64,000 nucleotides of DNA from Odoribacter sp. (GTDB lineage Bacteria; Bacteroidota; Bacteroidia; Bacteroidales; Muribaculaceae). The notes below the pieces were generated by a model that saw only the letters and a program-made list of their open reading frames with translations, had not been told where the DNA came from and did no database searches. The position numbers and the translations under genes are program-made. Shown here piece by piece: positions 9,589 to 18,909 of the stretch. Numbering within the stretch: position 1 is the first letter of the stretch; every line of letters starts with the position of its first letter. The stretch spans positions 32,120 to 96,119 of the forward strand of contig JAMPHZ010000006.1 in assembly GCA_023663145.1 (NCBI GenBank), written 5' to 3'.

Positions 9589-9927
9589 ATGGAATCAACA
9601 CGTCAAGCAAAAATAGCCCGTCTGCTTCAAAAAGAACTCAGCGAGATATTCCGCCGTCAGACAGCCAAGACACACGGCGTCATCGTATCGGTGAGCACGG
9701 TGCGTGTGTCACCTGATCTATCAGTAGCAAAAGTTTACCTTTCTATATTCCCTTCAGGAAAGGGGGCAGAGTTGCTCGAATCAATCAAGCAATCCTCAAA
9801 AACCGTGCGCTATGAACTTGCACAGCAAGTGCGTTTCCAACTGCGCAAGACACCCGAGTTGCAGTTTTATCTTGACGACTCACTCGACTATCTCGAAAAC
9901 ATCGACCATCTGCTCGAACAGTCCTGA
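9589..9927 (+). CDS. rbfA: 30S ribosome-binding factor A
   Basis: Small KH-fold protein that helps mature the 30S subunit and 16S rRNA 5' end, important in the cold. The 112-residue product starts with STRQAKIARLLQKELSEIF and contains the expected VSTVRVSPDLSVAKVYLSIFP strand-loop-strand and the closing DDSLDYLENIDHLL helix. Length is normal. It begins nine bases after the sirtuin stop and is followed after 11 bases by a permease gene, so it sits in the same transcription unit. Confidence 0.94.
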   Translation: MESTRQAKIARLLQKELSEIFRRQTAKTHGVIVSVSTVRVSPDLSVAKVYLSIFPSGKGAELLESIKQSSKTVRYELAQQVRFQLRKTPELQFYLDDSLDYLENIDHLLEQS

Positions 9928-9938
9928 GTCCGCCGGGG

Positions 9939-11174
9939 ATGCTGTCGCTGAAAATAGCCCTGCGCTACCTTCTGTCAAAGAAGTCACATGGCGCCGTGAA
10001 CATCATCTCGGCCATCTCAGTGGCCGGGGTCGCTGTAGCCACGGCGGCCATTGTTGTTGTGTTATCGGTTTTCAACGGCTTTAATTCACTCGCCCGCCTG
10101 CAGTTCTCACACATTGATCCTGACCTGCTGATAACACCTGCCACCGGCAAGGTCATGGCCAACGGCGACTCACTCGCCACCGCCCTGACCGGAAGATCTG
10201 ACGTGACAGCAGCCGTGGCCGCGCTCGAGGAACGCGCACTGCTCATTTCAGGTGACCGGCAAGCCGGAGTTGTCTTTACCGGTGTGGGTAAAGGTTGGGA
10301 CAAGGTAATTGATACGGAGGCAATAGTTCTCGACGGAATGATAACTGACTCCCTGCCTGCCGACGCACACTTCGCCGCCGGCTCGGATCCTGTTCCGGCA
10401 GCATTGGCCGTGGGATTATGGAGCCGCATGGAAGCCGTTTCCCCAATAATGACGCTATACGTGCCCCGGCGCACAGGCCGCATTAATCCTGCTAATCCGG
10501 CCGGCGCGTTCGAGAAGGTTGAGATTTTTCCCACAGCCCTTCTTCAGACCGACAGGCTGGAATATGACGGCGACCACATCATAATTCCCATTGATGCTGC
10601 ACGCAGGCTGTTAGCTTATACAGGTTCTGAGGCAACGGGAATTCAGGTTGCCCTTCGGGAAGGTTCCGACCCCGACCGAGCGGCAGTTGACATAGGGCGT
10701 GAAATAGGAAAAGAGTACATAGTAAGCACGAGGGAGCGCCAACAAGGCGAAAGCTTCCACATGATTGCCATTGAAAAATGGGTGACATTCATGATGCTTG
10801 TATTCATTCTGCTTATCGCAACATTCAACATAATATCAACATTGTCGCTCATGGTCATTGAGAAGCGCGATAATATGACCACCCTGAGGTTCCTGGGGGC
10901 AACGCGAAGCACAATCCGCCGTATATTCGTATTGCAAGGCATATTAATAACACTTGCAGGTGGCATCCTGGGCACAATCACAGGGCTTGCGTTATCACTT
11001 GCACAGCAATGGGGCGGATTCATAAAACTGAACGGCGACGCCAGCAAAATGACAATATCCGTCTATCCTGTTGAAGTCGAACTGACAGACCTGGCGGCCG
11101 TAATAGCAATAATATTCATAATCTCCCTGATCACAGGCCAGATAACCCGAATCTTCACACGAAAATTTGATTGA
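9939..11174 (+). CDS. FtsX-like ABC transporter permease, LolC/LolE type
   Basis: Inner-membrane permease of the type-VII (MacB/LolCE) ABC family, most likely part of the machinery that releases lipoproteins toward the outer membrane. The 411-residue product has one membrane segment after a short cytoplasmic amphipathic start (about 20-45), a periplasmic domain of roughly 220 residues, and three C-terminal membrane segments with the family pattern FNIISTLSLMVIEKRDNMTTLRF at the start of the FtsX domain (split here across two short motifs: FNIISTLSLMV and EKRDNMTTLRF). No ATPase (LolD-like) gene is in the window. Stop overlaps the upstream edge of the next reading frame. Confidence 0.88.
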   Translation: MLSLKIALRYLLSKKSHGAVNIISAISVAGVAVATAAIVVVLSVFNGFNSLARLQFSHIDPDLLITPATGKVMANGDSLATALTGRSDVTAAVAALEERALLISGDRQAGVVFTGVGKGWDKVIDTEAIVLDGMITDSLPADAHFAAGSDPVPAALAVGLWSRMEAVSPIMTLYVPRRTGRINPANPAGAFEKVEIFPTALLQTDRLEYDGDHIIIPIDAARRLLAYTGSEATGIQVALREGSDPDRAAVDIGREIGKEYIVSTRERQQGESFHMIAIEKWVTFMMLVFILLIATFNIISTLSLMVIEKRDNMTTLRFLGATRSTIRRIFVLQGILITLAGGILGTITGLALSLAQQWGGFIKLNGDASKMTISVYPVEVELTDLAAVIAIIFIISLITGQITRIFTRKFD

Positions 11175-11178
11175 TCAC

Positions 11179-11958
11179 ATGCAGACTGTAATGTTTCACG
11201 ACACCATATTGGGTCCAATACATTCGCGCCGGCTCGGCACATCTCTCGGCATCAACCTGTCGCCACGCGACGGTAAAGTATGCACATTCGACTGCCTGTA
11301 CTGCGAAGCCGGATTCAATGCACAGGGGACGGGCACTACCGGACTGCCAAGCCGCGCACTCGTAGCCGAACTGCTCGAGAAACGCATGCAGGAACTCAAA
11401 GCCGACGGAACAGACATTGACGTGATAACATTCTCAGGCAACGGCGAACCCACAGTACATCCTGAATTCAGCGGCGTTATTGACGACACCATAACCCTGC
11501 GTGACAGATATTTTCCGACAGCGAAAGTCAGTGTACTCAGCAATTCCACTATGCTCGCGCGCCCTGAGGTGACTGAGGCCCTGCATCACGTCGACAATTG
11601 CATATTAAAACTTGACAGTGCCATCGCAGACACTGTAACCATGCTTGACCGGCCAACCTCACCGGCCTTCGACATAGAGAGAGTGATCGGACAACTCGCA
11701 TCAATGGGGGCACATGTAATCGTGCAGACCATGATTACCCGAGGCTCACACAATGGCATAACTGTAGACAACAGCACTGACACGGAGATCAACGCCTTGA
11801 TTGACGCTTACCGGCGTATTTGTCCGCGCGAGATAATGATCTACTCTTTAGACCGCCCCACTCCCGAAGCCTCGCTGCAACGTGTGCCACGCGAAGAACT
11901 TCTCAGCATAGCAACGCGCATCACCGACGCCACAGGCATTCCGGTGCAAGTAGCCTGA
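11179..11958 (+). CDS. Radical SAM protein, COG0731 (wyosine-synthetase-like) family
   Basis: Iron-sulfur enzyme that cleaves S-adenosylmethionine to a radical. From ATG 11179 the product is about 259 residues; an in-frame TTG at 11167 would overlap the permease stop, and a second ATG at 11191 is also possible. The cluster motif CTFDCLYCE fits CxxxCxxC, preceded by GPIHSRRLGTSLGINLSP, the hallmark of COG0731. FSGNGEPTVHP (GGE-like) follows. Substrate is unknown: archaeal relatives modify tRNA, but bacterial members are mostly uncharacterised. It follows the permease gene with a four-base gap. Confidence 0.86.
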   Translation: MQTVMFHDTILGPIHSRRLGTSLGINLSPRDGKVCTFDCLYCEAGFNAQGTGTTGLPSRALVAELLEKRMQELKADGTDIDVITFSGNGEPTVHPEFSGVIDDTITLRDRYFPTAKVSVLSNSTMLARPEVTEALHHVDNCILKLDSAIADTVTMLDRPTSPAFDIERVIGQLASMGAHVIVQTMITRGSHNGITVDNSTDTEINALIDAYRRICPREIMIYSLDRPTPEASLQRVPREELLSIATRITDATGIPVQVA

Positions 11959-11996
11959 GAGCGAACACTCCGGCAACCGCAGTTGTTTTATTCTTG

Positions 11997-12920
11997 ATGA
12001 AAAAATTTCTGCATTGCGACAACGGTTTTATTGAACAAGATACCTGGCAACCCGATTGTTGGGTAAATATAGAAGAACCCGACGAGACTGATCTGCTGTT
12101 TCTTGCCGACACATTAGGTGTCCCGCAATCATTCATGGAGTCACTCGCCGATGCCGACGAACGGCCACGTGTCGACAACGAAGACGGTTGGCTGCTCACA
12201 ATTCTGCGGGTGCCAATGCCCGACCCCTCGGGCGAGACACCTTTCACCACCGTGCCTATAGGGGTTATGACCAACCGCGACATGATCGTGACCCTCTGCC
12301 ATTACAAGACTGAAATCGTTGACGACTTCATATCATTCAGCCAACGCCGCGCCATTCAGGTGATACGCCAGCAAGATTTCATCATGCGCCTCATAGTCAG
12401 TGCCACATATTGGTATCTGTCATACCTTAAAGACATCAATTCCGAGGTAAGCTCAGCCGAAAAAGCTTTACGCAAGAGCGTGCAGAACCGCGATCTTATA
12501 GCCATGCTGCGCATTCAGAAAACACTTGTATACTTCAACACGTCAATCAACGGCAACCATTCATTACTCGAGCGGCTCTGCAAAGTATATGCCGACGATT
12601 ATGACACCGACTTGCTCGAAGATCTCGAAATCGAGATAAAACAAGCCGACAACACAGTCAACGTCTATTCCAACATCCTTGAAAGCACGATGGATGCATA
12701 TGCGTCAGTCATATCCAACAACATCAACAACATAATGAAACGCATGACATCGATCACACTTATAATAATGGTCCCGACACTCATCGCGTCATTATACGGA
12801 ATGAACGTCAACGACCTGTGGCTGGCACAGGTCAAAGGGTCTTTTTTCATGGTTTTGGGTATCGCCGTATTACTCACATTGGGCGCCTATATATGGCTCC
12901 GAAAGATAAAATGGCTCTGA
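11997..12920 (+). CDS. corA: CorA-family divalent cation (magnesium) transporter
   Basis: Homopentameric channel for Mg2+ (or Co2+/Ni2+). The true start is ATG 11997 (MKKFLHCDNG...); upstream codons in the frame overlap the radical SAM gene and look non-coding. The 307-residue product has the long cytoplasmic alpha/beta N-domain and coiled stalk (LRIQKTLVYFNTSI region), then two C-terminal membrane helices with the selectivity motif YGMN between them and a basic tail. A second, unrelated Mg2+ transporter gene (mgtE) is present at 46467-47825. Confidence 0.9.
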   Translation: MKKFLHCDNGFIEQDTWQPDCWVNIEEPDETDLLFLADTLGVPQSFMESLADADERPRVDNEDGWLLTILRVPMPDPSGETPFTTVPIGVMTNRDMIVTLCHYKTEIVDDFISFSQRRAIQVIRQQDFIMRLIVSATYWYLSYLKDINSEVSSAEKALRKSVQNRDLIAMLRIQKTLVYFNTSINGNHSLLERLCKVYADDYDTDLLEDLEIEIKQADNTVNVYSNILESTMDAYASVISNNINNIMKRMTSITLIIMVPTLIASLYGMNVNDLWLAQVKGSFFMVLGIAVLLTLGAYIWLRKIKWL

Positions 12921-12997
12921 GAGCACACTCCCTTCCCCGCAACACACCTGCGACAAGCACATTGATCAACCGCCTTATGACCGAAAGGTTGCAAATA

Positions 12998-13029
12998 TTT
13001 GCGCGGGTGAGGAAAAAGTGCTAAATTTG
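12998..13029 (+). promoter_or_regulatory. Bacteroides-type promoter for the SDR-like gene
   Basis: TTTG at 12998-13001 and TAAATTTG at 13022-13029 are separated by exactly 20 bases, a full match to the Bacteroidota -33/-7 consensus. Transcription would start near 13035, giving a leader of about ten bases before ATG 13045. Confidence 0.75.
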
Positions 13030-13044
13030 TGAAAATTTTCAGGA

Positions 13045-13719
13045 ATGGCCAAAACTGTATTCATCACCGGAGGAGCTACCGGCACCGGGGCTGCAGCTGT
13101 GAGAGCGTTTGCAGCGGCCGGTTGGCGAGTGACGTTTATGGACTCACGCCCTCAAGAAGCGAAAGCCCTCATAAACAGCATTGACTCGGAAGAAGCGATA
13201 TTCTTCTTCGAAGGCTCGCCGCGTAACCGCGCCGCCCTTGATGCCGCGCTCGAACTCGCGTCAGATGAAGCCGGAGGTATCAATGCTCTAATAACATGCT
13301 CCGGCTTTTACAAGCCCAACACCATCATAGATATATTGCCGGGCGAACTCGATGACATGATACAATGCAATATCACCGGTACAGTGAACTCATTGCAGTC
13401 CGCCTTACCTTTCTTAGCCAATGCCGGCGATGATGACGCTTCAATTATCATAACCATCCCCACAGTAAGCAGTGCCGAAGAAAAAGGCGGCAGTTGCAGT
13501 GCAGGGATATGCCGCGGCGCATTACTTCAGCTTACAGGTGCCGCCGCCGGCGATCTTGAAAACCTCGGCATACGCGTAAACGCCGCCATAATCCCCGCCC
13601 GCAGCAATACCGGAAGTGCAGAAAAGTTACTGAGTCTGACAGCCAACCACGGACTCAACGGCGCTATCGTTGACCTGAGCGAATCTGATGGCGGCGACAT
13701 CGTGAACTTAAGTTTTTAA
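13045..13719 (+). CDS. Degenerate short-chain dehydrogenase/reductase-like protein
   Basis: Rossmann-fold SDR relative, 224 residues. The dinucleotide loop TGGATGTG (8-15) fits TGxxxGxG and the structural Asn of the QCNITG motif (109) is kept. The catalytic centre is not: where YxxxK is expected (before the GALLQLT helix) the sequence reads AGICR, placing Ala at 153 and Arg at 157, and the NNAG motif is TCSG. It therefore probably binds a nucleotide or protein without classical oxidoreductase activity. It has its own promoter and is followed by phoH. Function is unknown. Confidence 0.75.
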   Translation: MAKTVFITGGATGTGAAAVRAFAAAGWRVTFMDSRPQEAKALINSIDSEEAIFFFEGSPRNRAALDAALELASDEAGGINALITCSGFYKPNTIIDILPGELDDMIQCNITGTVNSLQSALPFLANAGDDDASIIITIPTVSSAEEKGGSCSAGICRGALLQLTGAAAGDLENLGIRVNAAIIPARSNTGSAEKLLSLTANHGLNGAIVDLSESDGGDIVNLSF

Positions 13720-13734
13720 TCATTGTTAAAAATG

Positions 13735-13747
13735 TAAGGTCACCTTA
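13735..13747. repeat. Perfect 13-base palindrome between the SDR-like gene and phoH
   Basis: TAAGGT-C-ACCTTA lies in the 43-base gap, 16 bases before the phoH ATG. It is too short for a stable terminator and has no T-run of note, so an operator-like site is the likelier reading. No regulator is identifiable. Confidence 0.4.
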
Positions 13748-13762
13748 AAAATTTCAGGAAGC

Positions 13763-14746
13763 ATGATTGAGCGCATCATATTAATCGACAATGCAGACCC
13801 CGTGAGTTTCTACGGAGTGAACAACTCCAACATGCAACTGATACGCAATCTTTTTCCCAAACTACGCATCGCCGCCCGCGGCACAGTGATAAAGGTTATA
13901 GGCGAAGAGAACGAAACCGCCGAGTTCGAGAGCAAGATCAAGGAACTTGAAGACTACGCCTCAAGCTACAATACCTTGCCCGAAGACGTAATCCTTGACA
14001 TAGTGAAAGGAGAGGCCCGCAAAGAGCTTAAAAAAGACAGCGTGATCATCTACGGTCTCAACGGCAAGCCAATCCAGGGGCGCACGCCCAACCAGCAGCT
14101 AATGGTAGAGGAGGTGCTGCACAATGACCTCACATTCGCCCTTGGTCCCGCCGGCACAGGCAAGACATACATAGCGATAGCGCTTGCAGTAAGAGCGCTT
14201 AAGAACAAAGAGGTGCGTAAGATAATACTCTCACGGCCAGCTGTGGAAGCAGGTGAGAAATTAGGATTCCTCCCCGGCGACATGAAAGATAAGATCGATC
14301 CTTATCTCCAACCGCTATACGACGCGCTCGAGGACATGATTCCGCCCGTGAAACTACGCGAATACATGGAGTCGAAAGTAATACAGATAGCTCCGTTGGC
14401 ATTCATGCGCGGCCGCACTCTAAATGACGCCATAATAGTGCTTGACGAGGCCCAGAACACCACCACCCATCAGATTAAGATGTTTCTTACGCGCCTGGGT
14501 ATGAACGCCAAGATGATCATCACCGGCGACGTAACACAGATTGACCTGCCGCGCTCAACCGTGTCGGGACTCACCCGGGCATTGAAAGTGCTTGATGGCG
14601 TGCCCGGCATAGGCCGTGTTGAATTCAGCAAGAAAGATATTGTGCGGCATGCTCTTGTGCAACGCATAGTCGAGGCTTATGAAAAAGCTGAAAAAGCCGA
14701 GAAAGCCGCGGCCCCCGAAAATCACGAACACACTAATTCACTATAA
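13763..14746 (+). CDS. phoH: PhoH family ATPase
   Basis: Cytoplasmic P-loop NTPase of the PhoH (PhoH/PhoL) family, linked in other bacteria to RNA metabolism and ribosome quality. The 327-residue product has a small N-terminal domain (KH-like spacing, about 1-105), Walker [12 protein letters not shown], the [17 protein letters not shown] motif and Walker B VLDEAQN, then GDVTQIDLP sensor motif. The C-terminal tail is Lys/Ala/Glu-rich and low in complexity. The purC start lies four bases past its stop, so the two are co-transcribed. Confidence 0.94.
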   Translation: MIERIILIDNADPVSFYGVNNSNMQLIRNLFPKLRIAARGTVIKVIGEENETAEFESKIKELEDYASSYNTLPEDVILDIVKGEARKELKKDSVIIYGLNGKPIQGRTPNQQLMVEEVLHNDLTFALGPAGTGKTYIAIALAVRALKNKEVRKIILSRPAVEAGEKLGFLPGDMKDKIDPYLQPLYDALEDMIPPVKLREYMESKVIQIAPLAFMRGRTLNDAIIVLDEAQNTTTHQIKMFLTRLGMNAKMIITGDVTQIDLPRSTVSGLTRALKVLDGVPGIGRVEFSKKDIVRHALVQRIVEAYEKAEKAEKAAAPENHEHTNSL

Positions 14747-14750
14747 CGCA

Positions 14751-15704
14751 ATGCAATCAGCTCTCACATCCACTGACTTTCATTTTCCGCATCAGCAAGG
14801 CGTATACCACGGCAAGGTGCGCGACGTTTACAACATTGGTGACACCACACTGGTAATGGTTGCCACCGACCGCATATCTGCCTTTGACGTGGTATTACCT
14901 AAAGGGATACCCTACAAAGGACAGGTCCTGAACCAGATTGCGGCCTATTTCCTTGATGCGACCGCATCAGTCGTGCCCAACTGGAAAATAGCCGTACCAG
15001 ATCCCATGGCAACAGTAGGCGTGCGATGCGAGGGCTTCAAGGTCGAAATGATCATACGCGGCTATCTGGCCGGCAGTGCATGGCGCGATTACGCAGCCGG
15101 AGCACGCGAGATATGCGGCGTGGCACTCCCTGACGGGCTCAAGGAGAACCAACGCCTCCCCCACCCCATAATCACGCCCACCACCAAGGCCGATGAAGGC
15201 CATGACATGAACATATCACGCGAAGAAATCATCGCGCAAGGCTTAGTGAGCGAAAAAGATTACGAAGTAATGGAGGAATATACCCGCCGTCTCTTTGAAA
15301 TAGGCACACGCATGGCCGCCGAAAAAGGATTGATTCTCGTTGACACAAAATATGAATTCGGCAAATTGGCCGACAAGGTTATCCTCATCGACGAAATACA
15401 TACTCCCGACTCGTCACGCTACTTCTACGCCGATGGATACGAAGAACGCCTCTCCAATGGTGAACCCCAGCGCCAGCTATCAAAAGAATTTGTACGCCAA
15501 TGGCTTATCGAGAACGGATTCATGGGTCGCCCCGGTGAGAAAGTACCGGAGATGACAGATGAGATCTGCGATACCATCTCCCGCCGCTACATCGAACTGT
15601 ACGAACATGTGACTGGCCGTACCTTCGTGCCGGCTGACGAGAGCCACCTTCTGCGCCGCATCGAGAACAATATCCTCGACTGTCTCGCTACCCTGGGCCG
15701 CTAA
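14751..15704 (+). CDS. purC: Phosphoribosylaminoimidazole-succinocarboxamide synthase
   Basis: Purine pathway enzyme joining aspartate to CAIR with ATP (SAICAR synthase). The ATG at 14751 gives 317 residues; upstream in-frame codons lie within phoH and are basic filler. It shows the family start [33 protein letters not shown] and [12 protein letters not shown]. The length is that of the longer SAICAR synthase subfamily common in Bacteroidota and eukaryotes, not the ~240-residue E. coli form. Confidence 0.95.
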   Translation: MQSALTSTDFHFPHQQGVYHGKVRDVYNIGDTTLVMVATDRISAFDVVLPKGIPYKGQVLNQIAAYFLDATASVVPNWKIAVPDPMATVGVRCEGFKVEMIIRGYLAGSAWRDYAAGAREICGVALPDGLKENQRLPHPIITPTTKADEGHDMNISREEIIAQGLVSEKDYEVMEEYTRRLFEIGTRMAAEKGLILVDTKYEFGKLADKVILIDEIHTPDSSRYFYADGYEERLSNGEPQRQLSKEFVRQWLIENGFMGRPGEKVPEMTDEICDTISRRYIELYEHVTGRTFVPADESHLLRRIENNILDCLATLGR

Positions 15705-15725
15705 ATACACACCGCATAATAATCA

Positions 15726-15755
15726 GCGCAGGCACGCCACGGTGCGTACCTGCGC
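15726..15755 (+). terminator. Hairpin after purC
   Basis: GCGCAGG-C-ACGC at 15726-15737 pairs with GCGT-A-CCTGCGC at 15744-15755. Only a weak T-rich stretch follows, so termination may be partial. Confidence 0.45.
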
Positions 15756-15785
15756 ATCGTTATCACTACTTGAACGCTTGCAATC

Positions 15786-16547
15786 TTGAAACCTGAAGAC
15801 ATCACCCCTTACGATCACACACGTGGCAAAACCGAGCAGGTGCGCGAGATGTTTGACAACATAGCACCCGCTTATGACCGTCTCAACCGAGCCATGAGCA
15901 TGGGACAGGACCGACGGTGGCGCCGAAAGGCCGTGGCTGCAGTCACCGCAGCCAATCCTGCCAAGATCATCGACATCGCCACCGGCACCGGAGATTTCGC
16001 CATATCACTGGCCCGTGCTATCCCCACAGCACAGGTCACAGGTCTTGACCTGTCAGAAGGAATGATAATGCGCGGACGTGCCAAAGTCAGGAAAGCAGGT
16101 CTTGACAAACGCGTGACACTGGTATGCGGCGATTGCCTGAATGCACCAGAGGAAATGCGGGGGGCAGATGTAGTGACAGTGGCATTCGGAGTGCGTAACT
16201 TCGCCGATCTCGCAGCCGGCTACCGGGCTATGCATGATATGCTTACCCCCGGCGGCACATTATGCGTCATTGAACTGTCAACGCCATCATCGCCATTGAT
16301 AAAGCCGTTCTATAACCTCTATACTCGCATGATAATTCCGGCCATGGGCCGCATTGTATCAAAAGACCGCAGAGCCTATTCCTACCTACCCGAGAGCATA
16401 GCAGCCGTGCCACGAGGCAAACATATGCTTGCATTGATGGAACAGGCCGGTTTCATTGACACGCAATTCACCACATATACCTTCGGGGTGTGCTCCGTAT
16501 ACATGGGCCGCCGCCCCGCAACACAATCCAACACATCTGCATTATGA
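15786..16547 (+). CDS. menG: Demethylmenaquinone methyltransferase
   Basis: Class I SAM-dependent methyltransferase (UbiE/MenG) that makes menaquinone from its demethyl precursor; Bacteroidales respire with menaquinone, so MenG is the preferred name. The start is TTG 15786, because an in-frame TGA lies at 15771 and the next ATG would remove 21 conserved residues before MFDNIAPAYDRLN. Motif I DIATGTGDFAIS, motif GLDLSEGM and VAFGVRNFADL are present. The 253-residue length is normal. It overlaps the next gene by four bases (ATGA). Confidence 0.92.
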   Translation: MKPEDITPYDHTRGKTEQVREMFDNIAPAYDRLNRAMSMGQDRRWRRKAVAAVTAANPAKIIDIATGTGDFAISLARAIPTAQVTGLDLSEGMIMRGRAKVRKAGLDKRVTLVCGDCLNAPEEMRGADVVTVAFGVRNFADLAAGYRAMHDMLTPGGTLCVIELSTPSSPLIKPFYNLYTRMIIPAMGRIVSKDRRAYSYLPESIAAVPRGKHMLALMEQAGFIDTQFTTYTFGVCSVYMGRRPATQSNTSAL

Positions 16548-17929
16548 ACAAGACAGCCATCCTCGCCATATTTGCGGTGTTGCTGACCACCGTCGCCACT
16601 GCAGCCCAAACAGCCAACCAGACGCCCCGTACGCCCATCACGAGCACACTAACGCCCAAAGGCCTGACTGCAAAACAGATCCGGCCCGAAAGCAACGCTC
16701 CTGAGATACCCGTTGAAAGCGTGAGTGATTCACTGTTACGGGTATACGGCTCGAGACCTGACTATGATCCTTTTGATGCGCCATTATCGCTACCTCCCAC
16801 ATTCTTCATGCCATCGATCTATGATTCATACATCTTTGACAATCCCCTGAAGATAGGCGACGAAACCTATTCTGACGCGCCACACATGCGATGGATTGAA
16901 GAATACGAGATACTTTCGCGACAGATACGTGACAGACGCCGCCATCTGTTCACGCAACACCCTGAAATGGTAAGATATAACCTTTCCGACCTTCCTGAGG
17001 CACCAACTCAATACTCGGCTGTAGTAAATCCCGCCGACTTCTCAATCAATATAGGCCGCGAGCTTCCGACGCCTATCAAGGCGCCCACAATTTCAGGAGA
17101 AGAAGTCAAAAAACGCCATTGGATACGTACATTCTCCGCATCGCTGCAGTTCTCGCAAGCTTACGTGTCACCCAACTGGTATCAGGGGGGCAACAACAAC
17201 CTAAATGTGCTGGCCAATATATTCTATAATGTGAAACTTAACCAAGAGTACCACCCCAATCTACTTTTCGAGACCACGGCTCAATATAAATTGGGCATCA
17301 ATAACGCTCCTGACGACTCCATACACTCTTATAACGTATCGGAAGATGTGTTTCAGGTCAACACCACTTTCGGTGTCAAGGCCGCTCACAGATGGTACTA
17401 CTCATTCACCGGACAGTTTAAGACACAGATCGTGAACTCCTATAAGTCAAACAGCCACACCCTGTCATCGGCATTTCTGTCACCCGGCGAGCTCACGGCC
17501 GGTGTCGGTATGACATACAATTATGCCAACACACCCAAGACCTTTACATTTGACGCGTCAATCGCTCCGGTCTCCTACAACATGGTGACAGTGATCAACC
17601 ACGACGTCAACGAGACGGCCTACGGCATTGAGGAAGGGCGCACCACGAAACACAGTTTCGGTTCGTCGGTAGAACTAAAGCTCTCCTGGAAGATCTGTTA
17701 TAATATACGGTTCTCATCGCGGCTGTTCGCATTCAGCGATTACGACTCTTTCCAATGTGATTGGGAGAACACTCTGGCTATGGACATCAACCGTTTCCTC
17801 TCGACACAGATATACGTGCACGCCCGTTACGACTCCAACACGCCACGCAATCCTGATGACAATTGGCACAAGTTGCAGGTCAAGGAAATATTCTCCATAG
17901 GTTTTTCCTATAAATTTGCCTCGATCTGA
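16544..17929 (+). CDS. DUF3078 secreted/outer-membrane protein
   Basis: A 461-residue protein with a signal peptide (about residues 1-21, MNKTAILAIFAVLLTTVATA). The N-terminal half is Pro-rich and periplasmic; the second half is built of alternating beta strands with regular aromatic residues (for example FSASLQFSQAYVSPNWYQGG and repeated Y/F-x-Y/F patterns) ending in FSIGFSYKF, which resembles an outer-membrane barrel. This matches DUF3078, a Bacteroidota family of unknown function. ATG 16544 overlaps the menG stop, and its own stop overlaps the next ATG, so translation of the set is coupled. Confidence 0.8.
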   Translation: MNKTAILAIFAVLLTTVATAAQTANQTPRTPITSTLTPKGLTAKQIRPESNAPEIPVESVSDSLLRVYGSRPDYDPFDAPLSLPPTFFMPSIYDSYIFDNPLKIGDETYSDAPHMRWIEEYEILSRQIRDRRRHLFTQHPEMVRYNLSDLPEAPTQYSAVVNPADFSINIGRELPTPIKAPTISGEEVKKRHWIRTFSASLQFSQAYVSPNWYQGGNNNLNVLANIFYNVKLNQEYHPNLLFETTAQYKLGINNAPDDSIHSYNVSEDVFQVNTTFGVKAAHRWYYSFTGQFKTQIVNSYKSNSHTLSSAFLSPGELTAGVGMTYNYANTPKTFTFDASIAPVSYNMVTVINHDVNETAYGIEEGRTTKHSFGSSVELKLSWKICYNIRFSSRLFAFSDYDSFQCDWENTLAMDINRFLSTQIYVHARYDSNTPRNPDDNWHKLQVKEIFSIGFSYKFASI

Positions 17930-18426
17930 TGACATCACCCCGTCTTACAGCGATTCTAACGGCACTGACTCTTTACGCGACTGCCGCACACGCCGCCGAC
18001 CCTCTTGAGGGACTGTGGCGGGTCAATGGAGGTGGCGCGGTACTCGAATTTTCCCCTGAGCCAGGCAATTCGGGCCGGCTCACTATCGCTTATATCGACG
18101 GACCTGATATGTCAATAATTCCCGGCACAGTTATCGGCAATGCCATTCCTGCCGGAAGTCCCGGCAAATACGACTGCCGGATGTCAACCGACCCGCGACC
18201 CGACAGACACCATGGCCGTAATGACAACTTAGCCTTCACTATTGAGTTCTCAGACGAGAATGCTGATGCCATATCGCTCGTTTACTACCGCCACAAAGGG
18301 CGTGTATCTCTGGCGCGTTGGATCCCATATTTATTCAGGGTAACATACCGGCCCGCGCCGGAGGGTGCCGGAGCGCCTGACGGAGCACGGCGCGAAGGTG
18401 CTCCCCCTCAGTTCATTGTGCTATGA
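17929..18426 (+). CDS. Unknown secreted protein with DUF2147-like start
   Basis: A 165-residue product with a clear signal peptide (cut likely after AAHA, residue 22) followed by DPLEGLWRVNGGGAVLEF, a pattern reminiscent of lipocalin-like or DUF2147 proteins, and a strand-rich middle. The last 25 residues are Gly/Ala/Pro-rich. The start shares one base with the DUF3078 stop (TGATG) and its stop overlaps the next start by four bases. I do not recognise a function; location suggests an envelope role alongside the DUF3078 protein. Confidence 0.65.
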   Translation: MTSPRLTAILTALTLYATAAHAADPLEGLWRVNGGGAVLEFSPEPGNSGRLTIAYIDGPDMSIIPGTVIGNAIPAGSPGKYDCRMSTDPRPDRHHGRNDNLAFTIEFSDENADAISLVYYRHKGRVSLARWIPYLFRVTYRPAPEGAGAPDGARREGAPPQFIVL

Positions 18427-18908
18427 TACGGTTGATTTCAGCAATATTATTGATAACCGCATCCATCACGGCTACAGGGCAGGATCTAAGACGTCCCTCA
18501 CCGTCACAGAACCGGCGGCTCACAGCAGCGGCTCCTTCCACAGCATCCACACCTTGTGACTCGGTGATATTGCCTGCTCCCGACAGCGTGGCAGTCGCCG
18601 GATTTGAGAAATCACTTAAATCAACACGCGAGATGATGTTCGTGACCAACAATACCGTGCGTCGCATCAACTCCCTTGGTTTTGAAATCACATATACCGA
18701 TATCGACGGCCACATGCTGCACAAAGTGATTCATGAGCTTGACACAGATATTCCGCCGGGCGAGACACGACGCATTGACGTAAGATCATTCGACTCCGGA
18801 GGCATTTATTACTACAAACTGTCACCGCCGGGTCCACGCACATTGCGGGCAACCCCATTTGATGTGAGAGTAAAAGTATTATACATCACCTATCCACAAC
18901 AAAACTAA
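18423..18908 (+). CDS. Unknown secreted protein
   Basis: A 161-residue product with a signal peptide (about 1-19), a Ser/Pro/Thr-rich linker (about 22-55) and a compact strand-rich domain with the stretch NNTVRRINSLGFEITYTD. That domain resembles an immunoglobulin-like or fibronectin-like fold by strand pattern only. Four-base overlap with the preceding gene and one base before the nucleosidase gene indicate one operon. Function unknown. Confidence 0.62.
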   Translation: MIRLISAILLITASITATGQDLRRPSPSQNRRLTAAAPSTASTPCDSVILPAPDSVAVAGFEKSLKSTREMMFVTNNTVRRINSLGFEITYTDIDGHMLHKVIHELDTDIPPGETRRIDVRSFDSGGIYYYKLSPPGPRTLRATPFDVRVKVLYITYPQQN

Positions 18909-18909
18909 G

